Shown here: positions 47,211 to 59,370 of the stretch, piece by piece | Numbering within the stretch: position 1 is the first letter of the stretch | Layout of the letters: every line of letters begins with the position of its first letter | Origin: Trichoplax sp. H2 | Lineage: Eukaryota > Placozoa > Uniplacotomia > Trichoplacea | Assembly (NCBI GenBank): GCA_003344405.1 | Contig: NOWV01000063.1 | Coordinates: forward strand, 336,471-400,470 | Length of the DNA: 64,000 nt | Reading direction: 5' to 3' | Notes under the pieces: generated by a model | Told to the model about the DNA's origin: nothing | Seen by the model: only the letters and a program-made list of their open reading frames with translations | Databases searched by the model: none | Made by a program: the position numbers and the translations under genes

Positions 47211-50035
47211 TTAAGTTCTAAGATTGCCTTTAGGTGAATGACTAGTATTAAATAAGTGTCTGATAAAATAGACCTGTACAATAGCTACAGAAATCATAAC
47301 GAAACATTCACATAGAGACCACATTTGTACTCTAAAGTTATTGCCTTCAGCAATATTTCTGTGGCGAGCCTCCTTGGCGGTAGAAGCACTAAGCATTTTT
47401 TGTACCATTTGAAGATGTTCTGATGTCGTTCGTAGAAAATCCTGCAATTTACGATATCAATATCATTTTGTTAAGTAATTTTATATTATGAAAATTCGAA
47501 ACGTTTAAAATATTGATTATAGTTTATGATTCTATCTATTCAGTTAATTAATCAGATTATAAGATATGCGAGCCATCTGTTTACTATAAAATTAGCATGT
47601 CAGTCAAATAGAGATAGAGTATAGCAATTACCTCAATCTTTTCAATGTTTGAATCATCATCTTGTAAACCTGTCGTTTTCATATTCCAAGATTTATCTTG
47701 AGTAGGATTGAGGTAAAAATAAAGCGTCTTTGAAGAGATCTTACTGAAGGCATTACTAAAGCAAAACTCGTAGTCTCCACTTTCAGTTGCTTTCATTTCG
47801 TGATATCCTTCTGATCGCCTGGTTTCGGAAACGATGATTGTCTTTCCGGGAGAAATGATGTAAAAGTCGACATCTAGCTCTCCACCTCCACCGGTTACCT
47901 AATAAGAGAGTAATATCGGTATTAAGTACTTTTGCATGTGCCATAGCCTATGCTTAGTTCTAATAATTAATTAATTATCGACCATATCAATCAACTGTAG
48001 TTAATGTTGAGAGAAGTTTTAAATCAATACTCTAGTAGTTATAATTCATTGTAATTACATATTACAGCCAAAGGTTGTCCTATATTTCAACTAGATTAAT
48101 TACCTATTAACTAGTAACAGTCTAGCTTGCATTGTGTACACTGAACCCTTGCTATTGACAACATCTTGTACGATACATTACAATACGGGGCTTGCACAGA
48201 AAGGTTCACACTGCACAGTGTGAGAACTGCATAAATTGTAGGTTATTACAATATTTGTCTACTCTACTTTGTAACTAACTCTACTATGCAAAGCTACGAC
48301 TACTGCAGTACATTTCAAGTTAAGCGGATAGATAATATAGCGGTTTGGTGATTTCATCAACTGTTTTTTTGTACTTATAAATTATATATTATTATAGTGC
48401 TTTCAATCCAGTACTATCATGCATATCATCCCTATTTTTACAAGTCATGAAATAGCTCAATATCCAAGATAGATGACTTGTCCCCACATAAATGATCTCC
48501 TGCATCGGGTCTTGCGCTCAAATAAAATTGACCACTAACTTGATGCAATTGTTTTCAACGATGGACATTAACCTCAAGGTGGACGATTATTCTCTACATA
48601 AACTATCTCCTGTATCGCGCTTAAATGAAATTGACCACCAATTGGATGTAATTGTTTTGGTTAAAAAGCCATTAGGATAGACGATTGCTCCCTACAACTC
48701 GTAAGTGTATGTTAATCACTTATATGGTAGAATTGTGCATGATCCCTTCCATTGCCCTTGTTGAAGTTATAGACGCAATTTGTAGAACATTTAAAAAAGA
48801 CAATAGACAATAGGTACAGTACATTATAAGGGTCTCCCCTGTAGTGATTATATAATATTCGTACAGTATACCAATTGAGACTGTATCTTAGATTGACTTT
48901 AAAATGTATAAATTTATGTAATATGATGTAAAAAGAAGAGACTGATCGCGAATAGGAGCTGATAGTGGATTAGGGTCCTAATTCCAGTATCAGTAGTAAT
49001 AAAGTACATAGTAAATTGTAGTAGACTGTCAACCTGGATATTTAACGAATGGTGACTCCATTTTATCCCAACGTGGAGTTATCAAATCCATACCAACCTC
49101 TTATTAACAGATCCTAAATTTGGGCATAGGTATGAACTGGTGGATGCTTCTTTTTCACAAAAAATGACATTAAATTGGAGGTCCATTTCATTTGAGTACA
49201 ATTTATCTAGAGAGCAATCATCTGCCTTGATGCTCCTAGATCGGAAAACAATTGCATCAAGTAAGTTGGTGGTCCACTTCATTAGAGCACAATACCCGAT
49301 GCTGGAGATTCTTTACGTAGGGAGCAATCATCTACCTGAATACCCCCCCGATTTTGCAAAAAAAATTATATCAAGTTGGGTGGTCCATTTCATTTGAGCA
49401 CAAATATCCAAGAGATAGTTTGATGCAGGGAGGAATCGTCTACCTTGATGGTGTTTGATCGAAAAACACATCAAGTTGGTGATCGGAGGACAATACCCGA
49501 TGTAGGAAATACTTTATACTCATACGCATTACTTTATGTAAGGAGCAATCATCTACTTTAATGGCCCCTTTTGCAAAACAACTACAACAAGTTGGCGGTC
49601 CATTGCATTGGAGAATACCGTCTAGGAGGAGATAGTTTATGATATGTTATAGAGGGAGCAATCATCGTCTACTTTGATGCTCCTTAATCGGAAAACAATT
49701 GCATCAAGTTGGCGATCCATTTCATTCGAGCACAATACCCAATATAGAAAATACGTTATACTAGTACTAATTCAATTTGTGTTTGATCACAGTAAGTGGA
49801 TTAGTTTAACCTGGATGTCGGCCATGGCCGAATAGAATGAATCATCGATTACTGTAGACACTATTGCATTTCTTACCTGGTATTCAGCATAAAAGGTCGA
49901 GTTACTATGGATATTCTCGAAATAGCAGTCCGTCACTCCGGCATCGAGCTGGACAGTCATATAATTTTCGCCTACACTATTGCAAATACAGTACAGTAAA
50001 ATCAATACATTAAGCCTATAAAATGATGCAGCCAT
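47211..50035 (-). CDS. TMED5: p24-family cargo receptor, TMED1/TMED5 type
   Basis: Type I membrane protein cycling between ER and Golgi in COPI/COPII vesicles. Three in-phase exons on the minus strand: 50035-49877, 47898-47632, 47441-47211; 218 residues, against about 229 for human TMED5. Signal peptide about 1-26; GOLD domain with the paired cysteines in TDCYFE and YEFCFSN, and GGGGELDVDFYI plus SPGKTI typical of the gamma subfamily; coiled-coil segment in exon 3; membrane span in WSLCECFVMISVAIVQVYF; short cytoplasmic tail ending NLRT, like the Arg-Thr end of TMED5 and without a KKxx signal. The start at 50035 (MAASFY) puts the signal peptide first; an ATG at 50101 would add 22 residues and is less likely. 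Intron 1 (about 2 kb) is filled with repeats. Confidence 0.92.
48480..49760. repeat. Tandem array with inverted halves in TMED intron 1
   Basis: About 100-110-base units. In 49130-49760 they read 'caattgcatcaagttggtgg', 'tccatttcatttgagcacaa' and 'gagcaatcatctaccttgat'. In 48480-48690 the same words appear as reverse complements ('ttgatgcaattgttttc', 'gaaattgaccacc'). The two halves are separated by about 400 bases of unrelated text. Confidence 0.75.
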
Positions 50036-53000
50036 TTTCTCTCTCTCTCTTGACGTCGATAATGATGGATTTAAACTTGATCGAAGGACATTTCTATCCA
50101 CTATAAGTAAGTAAAATAAGCAAAATCAATCTTCGACGCAGTCGACGTAGGCAACACTGGAATGGCTGCTACAACACGCCAAGTCTGATGGCCTACAATG
50201 ACCTAGACTGCAGCAGCCGCCGTCGAATGAGTACAATAGGTTGACTATTGTCTTCTTCTGCAGGGTTTGAGCACGCGTAGTTGGTGTATTGACACGTTTC
50301 CATCAGGGAGAAATGGTGAAGGAATGCAATGGAGGAGCTTATCCAACGGGAGTACGCATCTCTGTTAAATGAGCACATTATCGTAAACCGTCAGTAAAGC
50401 GACGGGAGTTTGCACTAGTATCGTCTAAAAGCTGTTGTAAACACTTCTCTTCATTCTAGCCTTAATATGCAGATGCTCCATTCCGTAATGGACTTATATT
50501 TCTAAACTATTTCATTGAATCTTATTCTACTTTTGTCACTTACATCAAGTCATCAATGCTTTTGAATTCCTAGTACCCCTACTAACACTATCACTCTTTT
50601 TCAACATTTTGCTTCTTATTTGGTCTGAGATCTCCGTCCATCCGAGACCAGATACTGAGTGAGTAAGTGTACAGTGTACAGTGGATTACTCATACTGTAC
50701 ACTATACAGTACAGTGTACTGTACAGGTCAGTGAGTATTGAGTTAACGTCCCTTTTTCTTTCCTTTTTAGATAGAAATTCACCAATCCTTCACTGTACTG
50801 TACTGTATTTTGTTTTCAGAATCGTGTTCATCAATGAAAAAAATTCAAGTGTATTCACTGTACTCTACTGTATTTTATTTTCAGAATCGTGCTCATCCAT
50901 GAAACAGTCTCAAACAGACTTGAAGAAGTCATAGTCCTATCAAAATAGGATATTTATAGCCCCTCTCTTCCTTGTTAGTGCAGCAGTCCATCATGCATGC
51001 CTAATGAAAACACTAGCACACATCCGCAGACGCCATAAAATCCATCACCAAAAAATGAACTAATCTACCATAGACTAACGTGAACGTGAATGTACCTTAA
51101 GGTTAATAATGGACACATACAATCGTATTAAATGGTCAACCAATGACACACAGTATTTCGCATGGAAAGTAATAGGATTGATTTACCCCTATCAGATTAG
51201 TGGACTAGTATTAAATTGAGCTAACAATCATGGAACCAACAATTCTGAACAGTAAGCGACACCATCGAAGGGGGGAAATGACTTGAATCACAAAATAAAT
51301 TTTCAATTTATTACCAAAGTAATCGTAAACACAAGATCTTATCATTAGTTATGCATCCTGGAAGCGGCACGGCACATGCTTATGGCGCGCCATCGACTAG
51401 TGTTAAGTAAAGTTAGATTCTCCATTTTATGCATCTTGTAGAGCTGGTAATAATTGATATCAGTGTTATTAGAAATGGACAATAAATAATGTGCATTTGA
51501 TTCGATTGTAGCTTATCCCTTGTTGAACTAAGACAGTCTCTACAAGTGACAGCTCTAGCAAAAACTTACACATAGCACATCCAATCCTGAACGAATCTGA
51601 ACGGCAATCAAAAATAAACATGAAAGAATCATCAATACAGTTACTGCTTAGGGAGGTGAAGAAGACTCCGCTTATGGGTTAAATACCTGTTGTGCTAGTT
51701 GAAAATGCTACAACCTCGTGGATTATCACTTCTGCGTGAATGTCTAGAGTCAATTTAGATAAGGTATTATAATTGACATGGACTTTGGAACATAAATATT
51801 ATAGTAGGATAAGGCCCGCTGTGCCAGGATAGATATTTGTGACACAGAGGTAAATAACCTAGCTATAGAAGTAGATTCGAGAATGGCTAGATCGATTGAG
51901 ACAGACCTACAAGCATAAAGGAAAATAAGACAGAATAGAAACCCATTGCAAGTCGGACAAGATAGTAGCAACGAAATAATTTTAACCCAATCCATTGAAC
52001 GTGGAGAAATAAATTCCATTCACTAAATTATCCAAAGATAATCTAGATTATGGCCAAGTTTGAATTTGACCAGTCAAGTAAGATCATGCTTCGTTTCAGT
52101 AGTCCAGTTTTAGTCAGATTCAATCAGAAGGGGAAAAATGGAAGGAGTTTGATATATTGCCCTCTTTTGAGTAATCTGTATAAAATGGGCTACTATTTTA
52201 CAGTATACACTAATAAGGTATGATTTCAGTCAGTATACCTTCCGAAGTCTTTTGAACTATCATTTTCGGCATTATTTTAACAGAAGCTTATTAATATCTT
52301 ATAACGGACTAATTATTAAAAATTTTTAAAGCAAGAAATTCGCTTTTTATTAATAATTTTTTCAAATATTAGAAGCGTGAATTAGTCCATTCAGTATTAT
52401 TATTGATCACTTATCATTTCAGTTTGAAAATAAATTCTACCCTGATATTCTAAAACTAGTGACTGTTGAACGTAATGGAGCTCTTGACAAGATCGTTATA
52501 TTTCCGTGGCTATGCAGCTGTCAATAGGGTAAATGTGAGCACTTCTGATACATTGATTTTCATTTTTGAATAGGTAATGATTGAAATAGATATAGCTGCA
52601 GCTTACTTAAATTTGTAGAGCTTGTCAACAGTACTACAAAAATCGTTCCAATTGCATGAATCATAAATGTATAAAAGTTACAATGTTTTGCTTACATTCT
52701 GCTTTGATAATGAGTTATTGTACATCCGTGACTTATTGATTAACTATTACTTTCTATAGTTCGAAGTATTACTTAAGAATACTCCACTGAAATTTTATTC
52801 AACATTTTCACTATTCAATGATATATCTGGTATTGCATTACATTACATAAGAACTCCTCCGTTATTATTGAATTAGAAGTTAACATTTAAACTTCTTATT
52901 TAACCTACTTTACGAAATCGTTTCAATAGTATACTATTGGACTAATTATATTTGTTGATAAAAAATTGCCAATAATAAGTACATCAAACTAGTAGAATCA

Positions 53001-54838
53001 TCATTACAATTTTATCGGACTAACAAACGGCTATAAATATTTCACGATGCAGATTCGGTACCAGTCTGATAGGTAGCACATCTTTATAATATAAACATTA
53101 ATTAGACAGTTGCTATCGTAGAAAACTATTAAAGACTGCAGTCAAATTAATTATCAAAGGTACAGATATTAGGTCATAAATATTCATAATACCTTTTTAC
53201 TCAATGTTGTATGATGCCAATTTTTCGAATAAGCATTGATTACTATTATAATTTACAAACGTTAAAGGTTTGATTTCTTTCCAAGCCTTTGACAGTATGA
53301 CAGTAAATAATTTGCCATTGATTCAAATCTAGGCGTCTCATACGACGATTATAGTTGTTTATTTCAAGAAAAGATTTTATTTGATTAAATTTCATAAGTT
53401 ATAGTAAGAAGAATAAACTGCTAGTTTTTCATTGAGCCTTGGCAGCTGATGACGTTATGGACTACTTTAATGCAGTTAAACCTTCGTTAACGCAATTACC
53501 ATTATTTTTAATCCATAAACTAACAGTCACATACCTCCTCTTACTAGCTGCCGGTTAAATGTATTAAATTTATTAATTCGTGATTCTAGCACCTAGCCAG
53601 CATAATTTATTTTACATTTAATAAATAAATATATTATTATGGTAATAGTTAACATACAGACCCAATCGGCTCTATCTCAGCTCGATAATTTATTTATTTG
53701 GGAATAATATCAGTCTTTTATACGGGTATACCTTTTTAAGATGGCTTTCCCACCTTCCATTAGTGACAGGATTCCATATAGCCCTATTTTTTTTATCAAT
53801 TAATTTACAATAGTTGATTCAGGACTACTGTATTACCAACGTAAAGGATAACGGTAGTTGGAAGACATCGTTATATAATGTGTTTGAGACAGTAAAAAGT
53901 ATTTAGATTAGTAGCTATAGTTGCAAGAAGTGAGCTAATTCGTCGTTAATTTTAGCCTTTCACTAGTCATAATATTATATTAATGTACTTATTTAATCAT
54001 TGTAGTAGTTCAACAAAACTGTAGGATGGACTATTAATTTTTTGGACCGATTAAAGAAAATGAAAAAAATTAGAAGGAGCAGATATAACCTTTACCACTT
54101 GGCATCGAAGTGTAATTAATTTGCCAAAGTTTTATTAAAATGCACTAGAAAGAGTAGATAATTAATGCCAATATTATGTAGAAAGATCCAGTTTCATATG
54201 TATGCGTTTGCTACATTGCGATGCTTGATATTTTTAATTTTATAGTTGTCGATCGCATCTCTAAGTCGGATAGTGGCTTGATTTAAAATTTGAAATTTGC
54301 CTTCAGTCCAAGGGGACTAATTTGCTTTCTTATGAGATGCATCGTTTTTATTACGTTATATTCTATAGTAATTTCAAATATATAATTGTCAAATTGGTTT
54401 TTGACAGTAAACAAACTTTCATCTGCGAAATCAGTAAGTAGCAAGTAGCTGTACAATTTGCAATAGCAAAAAAATCAGACAATTTAATGGGCGCATTCAT
54501 AGGCGAATTCAATTTAATTAGGAATGGTCTATTCAACTCTTACATTGTTCATATTATAAACGAATTAAAATCCTAGCTTAAAAATTTTATTGGTTTGATT
54601 TATTTACGAAAAGAATTTAAAATCATTCATTCATTCATTATCGATTTGACAAGTGGTAGCCATCGTTTCTTATTGACCATCATACATTAGTTGTTTCACA
54701 GTTCTACTGGAAGTTCTAGTATCTTATTATGAGCGTAGAGTGCTAGTTTAATTCAATATTGGATCAGTCATCAGAATTAGCGTTTGATAGGCTTGTTTCT
54801 TCATGATTTAACTTATGCTATTTTCTTGGACTTAAAAG
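50036..54838. other. Long spacer without a recognised gene
   Basis: 50660-50905 holds two copies of a roughly 50-base block ('ttcactgtactgtactgtat', 'ttttcagaatcgtgttcatc') next to a cluster of ACTGTA/TACAGT words. 52474-52527 is an 18-codon ATG stretch (MELLTRSLYFRGYAAVNR) ending at a GT donor, which could be a presequence-coding first exon, possibly of the ODC-like gene downstream. The rest is AT-rich with no open frame of note. Confidence 0.5.
52474..52527 (+). other. Candidate first coding exon (presequence-like)
   Basis: Begins with ATG, encodes 18 residues with three Arg and no acidic residue after Glu2, and ends in phase 0 before gtaaat. The next phase-0 acceptor that continues an open frame is at 54839. 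The link is speculative because it needs a 2.3-kb intron. Confidence 0.25.
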
Positions 54839-57800
54839 ATCTTTCCAACTATTTCTTCGTCAAGATTACTGGCAACTACTAGTACAATAGTTGTTAATGA
54901 TAGTCCCCTGCAAGTTTTACCATCTATAGATCTTCCTGAACTAATACAACGCAAAGCTATCGATCATATGGTAGGTTTCCCTTTATTAAAGACAAAATAA
55001 TTATGACAAAAGCCTTAGTTAGTTAGTATGCTACAAAGTACAATAGATTCAATGGCTAAAGAAACTTTCATAATTTCTTTGAAACAGCGAAAGAGTGACG
55101 AACCTTTTAATATTGTTAGCATCGGTGATATAGTCTACAAGATTAAAACGGTAAGCAGATAATAGTAAAACATAGGATATGCCAGGCGAAATAAAGATAG
55201 CCAAATCTCACATTTTCGATGCTAGACAAAATTTAACATATCTTTGTTAAAATCATAATGTGTAACTGTAAAGACTCCTTAAATAATACCTCTTTAAATA
55301 TGATGCAATATCCTGTACTAAAATTCAAACTAGCAATCACTTTAAAGATTGTTACAATAGTCGCATGTTACCATTTAGAGTTAATGCTAAGCACTGTGTT
55401 TAAGGTTCCTACTATTCTCAACCGGCATAGAAGCTAATAAATAGTACAAGTTGTCAATATTAATGTATAGCTAGCTATCTACTGACCTCCATTTCCTTTA
55501 TTACTTGAAAAACGGGTCTTTTATACTTAGGCTCTCCACAATTGCAATATATAGTATGTCTAAGAATTATTAGGTTGAATAGTATCGGATTAGTGATGAG
55601 GTAGAATTAAGAAGTGCAACGAAGCCCCAAAATTACTTAACCCTGATTTTAGTAAAAACGTAGATCTTAATACTGATTTATTATTTAAGTTACAAAACTT
55701 AATCAATAAATAGTTTAGTTTAAGGTGCATACGTATTCCAACAATTACAGTATATGAGAAGTAAAGGAATGTTCATGAGCGAGAACTTCCGATGGTAGAC
55801 AGAAATTCAAGATTTAGTTACGCGATCTAATTGTATTGTCACTAAACAGTATGAACCGCAGAATTTTGATGATAAAGATAACATGATAGAAGATAAAAAA
55901 TTTATTAGTATTTCTTGAAAATAATAATATAAAGTTACTTCTTACGCCGATATAAATATAAATTTATTGTTCTGGGCCATAAATTACGCAGTGGTTTTCC
56001 CTTCTGCCTCGTGTACATTCTTATTTCGGTATGTTCATAGTTTAAAATTGAATCTATTTTGATAAAATTTGCTTTTAAAACTAGTATGCAAATTATACAT
56101 ACCTCTAAAAGAGCATGTCGAATATGCTAATTTTATAACCAGCCCTAAAGTGTAACGTGGATAGAGGACTTTTAGCCACATTACTGGCTTTTGGATTTGG
56201 GTTTGAAGGTGTTAGTAAGGTAGGCATAAATTAAAATTTTGAATGATTTCAGTGTGGATAGTTGAATAAAATTGTTAATTGTAATGTGTTATAACAATCA
56301 TTATAACAATTTCAAGAAAGGATTAATTAAATATATCATCTTATTAAGGATGAAATTGATACAGTTTTGAAAATGGGGGCGGCACCTGAAAAAATTGTTT
56401 TTGCGAATCCGTGCAAGCCAATTTCTCATATAAAGTATGTTTTAATAAACTATCATCTTTAAAATGTAAAGAGTATAGATCATTAACAATATGCCAATTA
56501 TAAATGTATCCACAAAAATTATTAAAATATGAATCTACGAGTGTTAAGGGTAAATAAACTAATTATAATATTTAAATAAAATTCTGGGTATTTAAGATAC
56601 GTTGCTCGTCATAGCGCAAATCTGATGACGTTTGACAACGCCACAGAATTTGTAGTGTTTACTTCTAAATACGGTATAGTCTATTTTTAGTAAAAGTCAA
56701 TTTCCACTAGATTGTAGCATAACTCTAAATATGTATAATTTATATTTAACAAAATACTCTGTGGAAATCGCTTTGAATCTAGCTGAATTATATCGTAGTC
56801 CTGTCTTAACATAGAAGTAACATATTCTTATTAGTCATTTATGATTTCCTCCTGCTGTGCTTCATACATTATAAAAGCTATCTTCTTTCACCTATCTCGT
56901 TAGTTAGTTCTGCTAGTTACACGGTAAGCTTGCACGCTTTACCTATGCTACATTACTATAGCTATTCGACTAGTCACGTCGTTATACACGCTGTAATCTC
57001 ATACGGTTTTTCCTTTGCACTAATTCCAATAAACTCTATTCCTCTACTAAATTAACTCTGGTAATTTACTGTGATCATGACGAATCCACAATCTTCCGAA
57101 ACATCACAGAATTGTTTAAGATTAAACAGTTTTATCCAAACGCAAGGTGAATTATTAAATGCTATCCTATTAGCATATAACAATATATCTTAAATTGACC
57201 TTTCTTATATCTTGACTATTAATGTAAATTGAATGAATACATCAGGCTCCTTTTACGTTTAAAATTTGATGATGCTAAGTCGACATATGAAGTCAGTTGT
57301 TATTATCGATTATTTACGCGCGTAGCCTAAAAAAGGTAGTCATGGTCGCGCAATATTTCTTTTCATGTTCATTATCACGCAGCTAGGTAAAAAGTACGGT
57401 GTTGAAATTGATGAAGTTCCACATATACTACAGATAGCGCGCGAGTTAAGACTAAATATCGTTGGAGTTAGGTAAGTTAATTAACATTAGCTATCTCTGT
57501 TTAACTATTAAATTTTACAGCTATACAAATATTTAAGTTACTAGATTTTTATCACCATATCAGAATATTGTTGATTGCCTCCACTTATTGTTATGTACTA
57601 AAGCGAGTATATGTTCATTTATGGGTTTCATTGTTGAGAATATTATGATAATTTCATTTAATATCGGCATTGCCTTGTCGATTAATTCGCTTGATCTACC
57701 TACTTGAATTTTCAATAGTTATCACGTTGGTGGTGGATATACTGATGCCTCTACTTTTGTAAAAGCTATAGAATTAGCCAAAACTGCGTTTAATTATGCG

Positions 57801-59370
57801 GTAATCACATATGTATTGACCACTGATATTTATATAATGACACAATACTGAACAAGTGTGCTGCGTATGTGATAAATATTAAATAAATTTTAATTCAAAT
57901 TTTTACCTATGAGAATAATAGAAATCTATAGGAAATAATTTCAATGTTTGGATATCGGTGGTGGATTTCCCGGCCTAGCAAATTCACTTTTTGAGAAAGT
58001 ATGAGAATCTAGATTAACGAACATAACTGAATAAAATAAGTAACATTAAAAATATTCCATTCTTCTAATGCTTATTTTAGGTATGTAGCAATATTAGCGG
58101 CGCTTTAGATAAAGACTTTCCAATAAAAGATAATATACACATTTTGGCAGAGCCTGGTGAGATTTACTTTTATAAAAATTGTTTTAATCTCGACATGATC
58201 TCATCTGGCAATCAATTTCCATCATAAATACAGGATCTAAGAATGACAGTCAATTAACAATCTTAGATGTTATTAATTTCCTTTAATAGATCGCTACTTT
58301 GCCGAAACAGCCTTTACGTTAGTTGTTTGCGTAATTGGCAAACGTAAAATTTATGGGATTGATCAGAAGATTTCAGCTCATAGTAAGATTCAAAGGAATT
58401 ATTTAGCCTCGTGTAATCATGTTTGCTAATGTTCGATAATTTTGGTGTACGATAGTTTATGAGTCATTACAATTCAATTGATAGATAATGATAAAGTGCT
58501 GGGATCTATTATAGAGAAATCTAGAAATGAGGTCTGTAATAAGGTATATCAGTAATTTTTAAGTCTAGAATTAACTCTTAAGTGCTGCAATAAGGCCTTG
58601 CTTTCAAATTTTGTAAAGGAAATTTTTAATTACTACGTTAATGACGGACGTTATGGATCCTTTTCTGAATTTTTAATGAGCTATGGATGTCGATATCCAA
58701 AAGTTAACGGAAAAAAATCTAAAAAATTATATTCAACTTGTCTTTGGGGACCCACTGTTAGCGGGTCGGATTGCATATTTCATGAATGCTACCTTCCTGA
58801 AGTAAGAACATGTTGCAATATTGCAATTGTGACATACTGAGTGAAAGTTGATAATATTTTAGATTTTACCACTATTGCAAGCTCAAATAATAGCATATAA
58901 TCAGTCACAAAAACTTTGCGTATCATCTTTAGCTGAATGTTGGTAACAATTATGTAATTTTTCTATCGTAATGTACTTTAGCTAGAAGTAGGAGATCTAA
59001 TTTACTTTGAAGGTAAGAAAATTTATAATCATATCAGGAAAGAGACTGCGCTATAAAAGATATTTTATGGACGATCTTGATAGAAATGGGAGCCTATACG
59101 TCAGTTCTAGCTACCAATTTTAATGGATTTACCAGACCTGTTTCATACTACGTCATTGATCAAAGGATGTGGTAAGACTAGTATTTTTCCAAGATTATTA
59201 AGGCTTTATAATTACTTGGATTTATAACTTATGTAAACCTAGCTTGTACTTGAAACTTTTACAGGAACATGGCAAAGGATAAATTGTTGGCAAAATTCAA
59301 GGTTGCTCATGAATACTCACCGAAAATAGACACATTTAATCAAATTGAATATGAAAGTAAGTTTAACTAA
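54839..59370 (+). CDS. Ornithine decarboxylase-like protein, altered active site, one frame break
   Basis: Fold III PLP decarboxylase family. Exons: possible 54839-54970, then 55019-55150 (or start ATG at 55028), 55993-56029, 56143-56219, 56349-56434, 56597-56673, 57110-57146, 57246-57291, 57383-57471, 57719-57800, 57932-57998, 58081-58156, 58290-58382, 58485-58531, 58619-58801, 58982-59012, 59084-59171, 59265-59370; about 447 residues from 55028. PLP-site residues are kept: Lys of ALKCN, His of YHVGG, GGGFPG, Glu and Arg of AEPDR, Asp of NDGRYGS, Tyr of MGAYT. Changed against ODC: WGPTCD reads WGPTVS (Cys360 and Asp361 lost), Asp88 is Glu, Ser200 is Gly, EPGR is EPDR. So it is probably not a standard ODC: an antizyme-inhibitor-like, inactive or re-specialised paralogue. 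Exon 57932-57998 is one base out of frame. The N-terminus is uncertain. Confidence 0.8.

Noticed and set aside
49140-49397. 85-codon open frame in TMED intron 1
   Set aside because: It runs through the tandem array and repeats with it; no independent coding signal.
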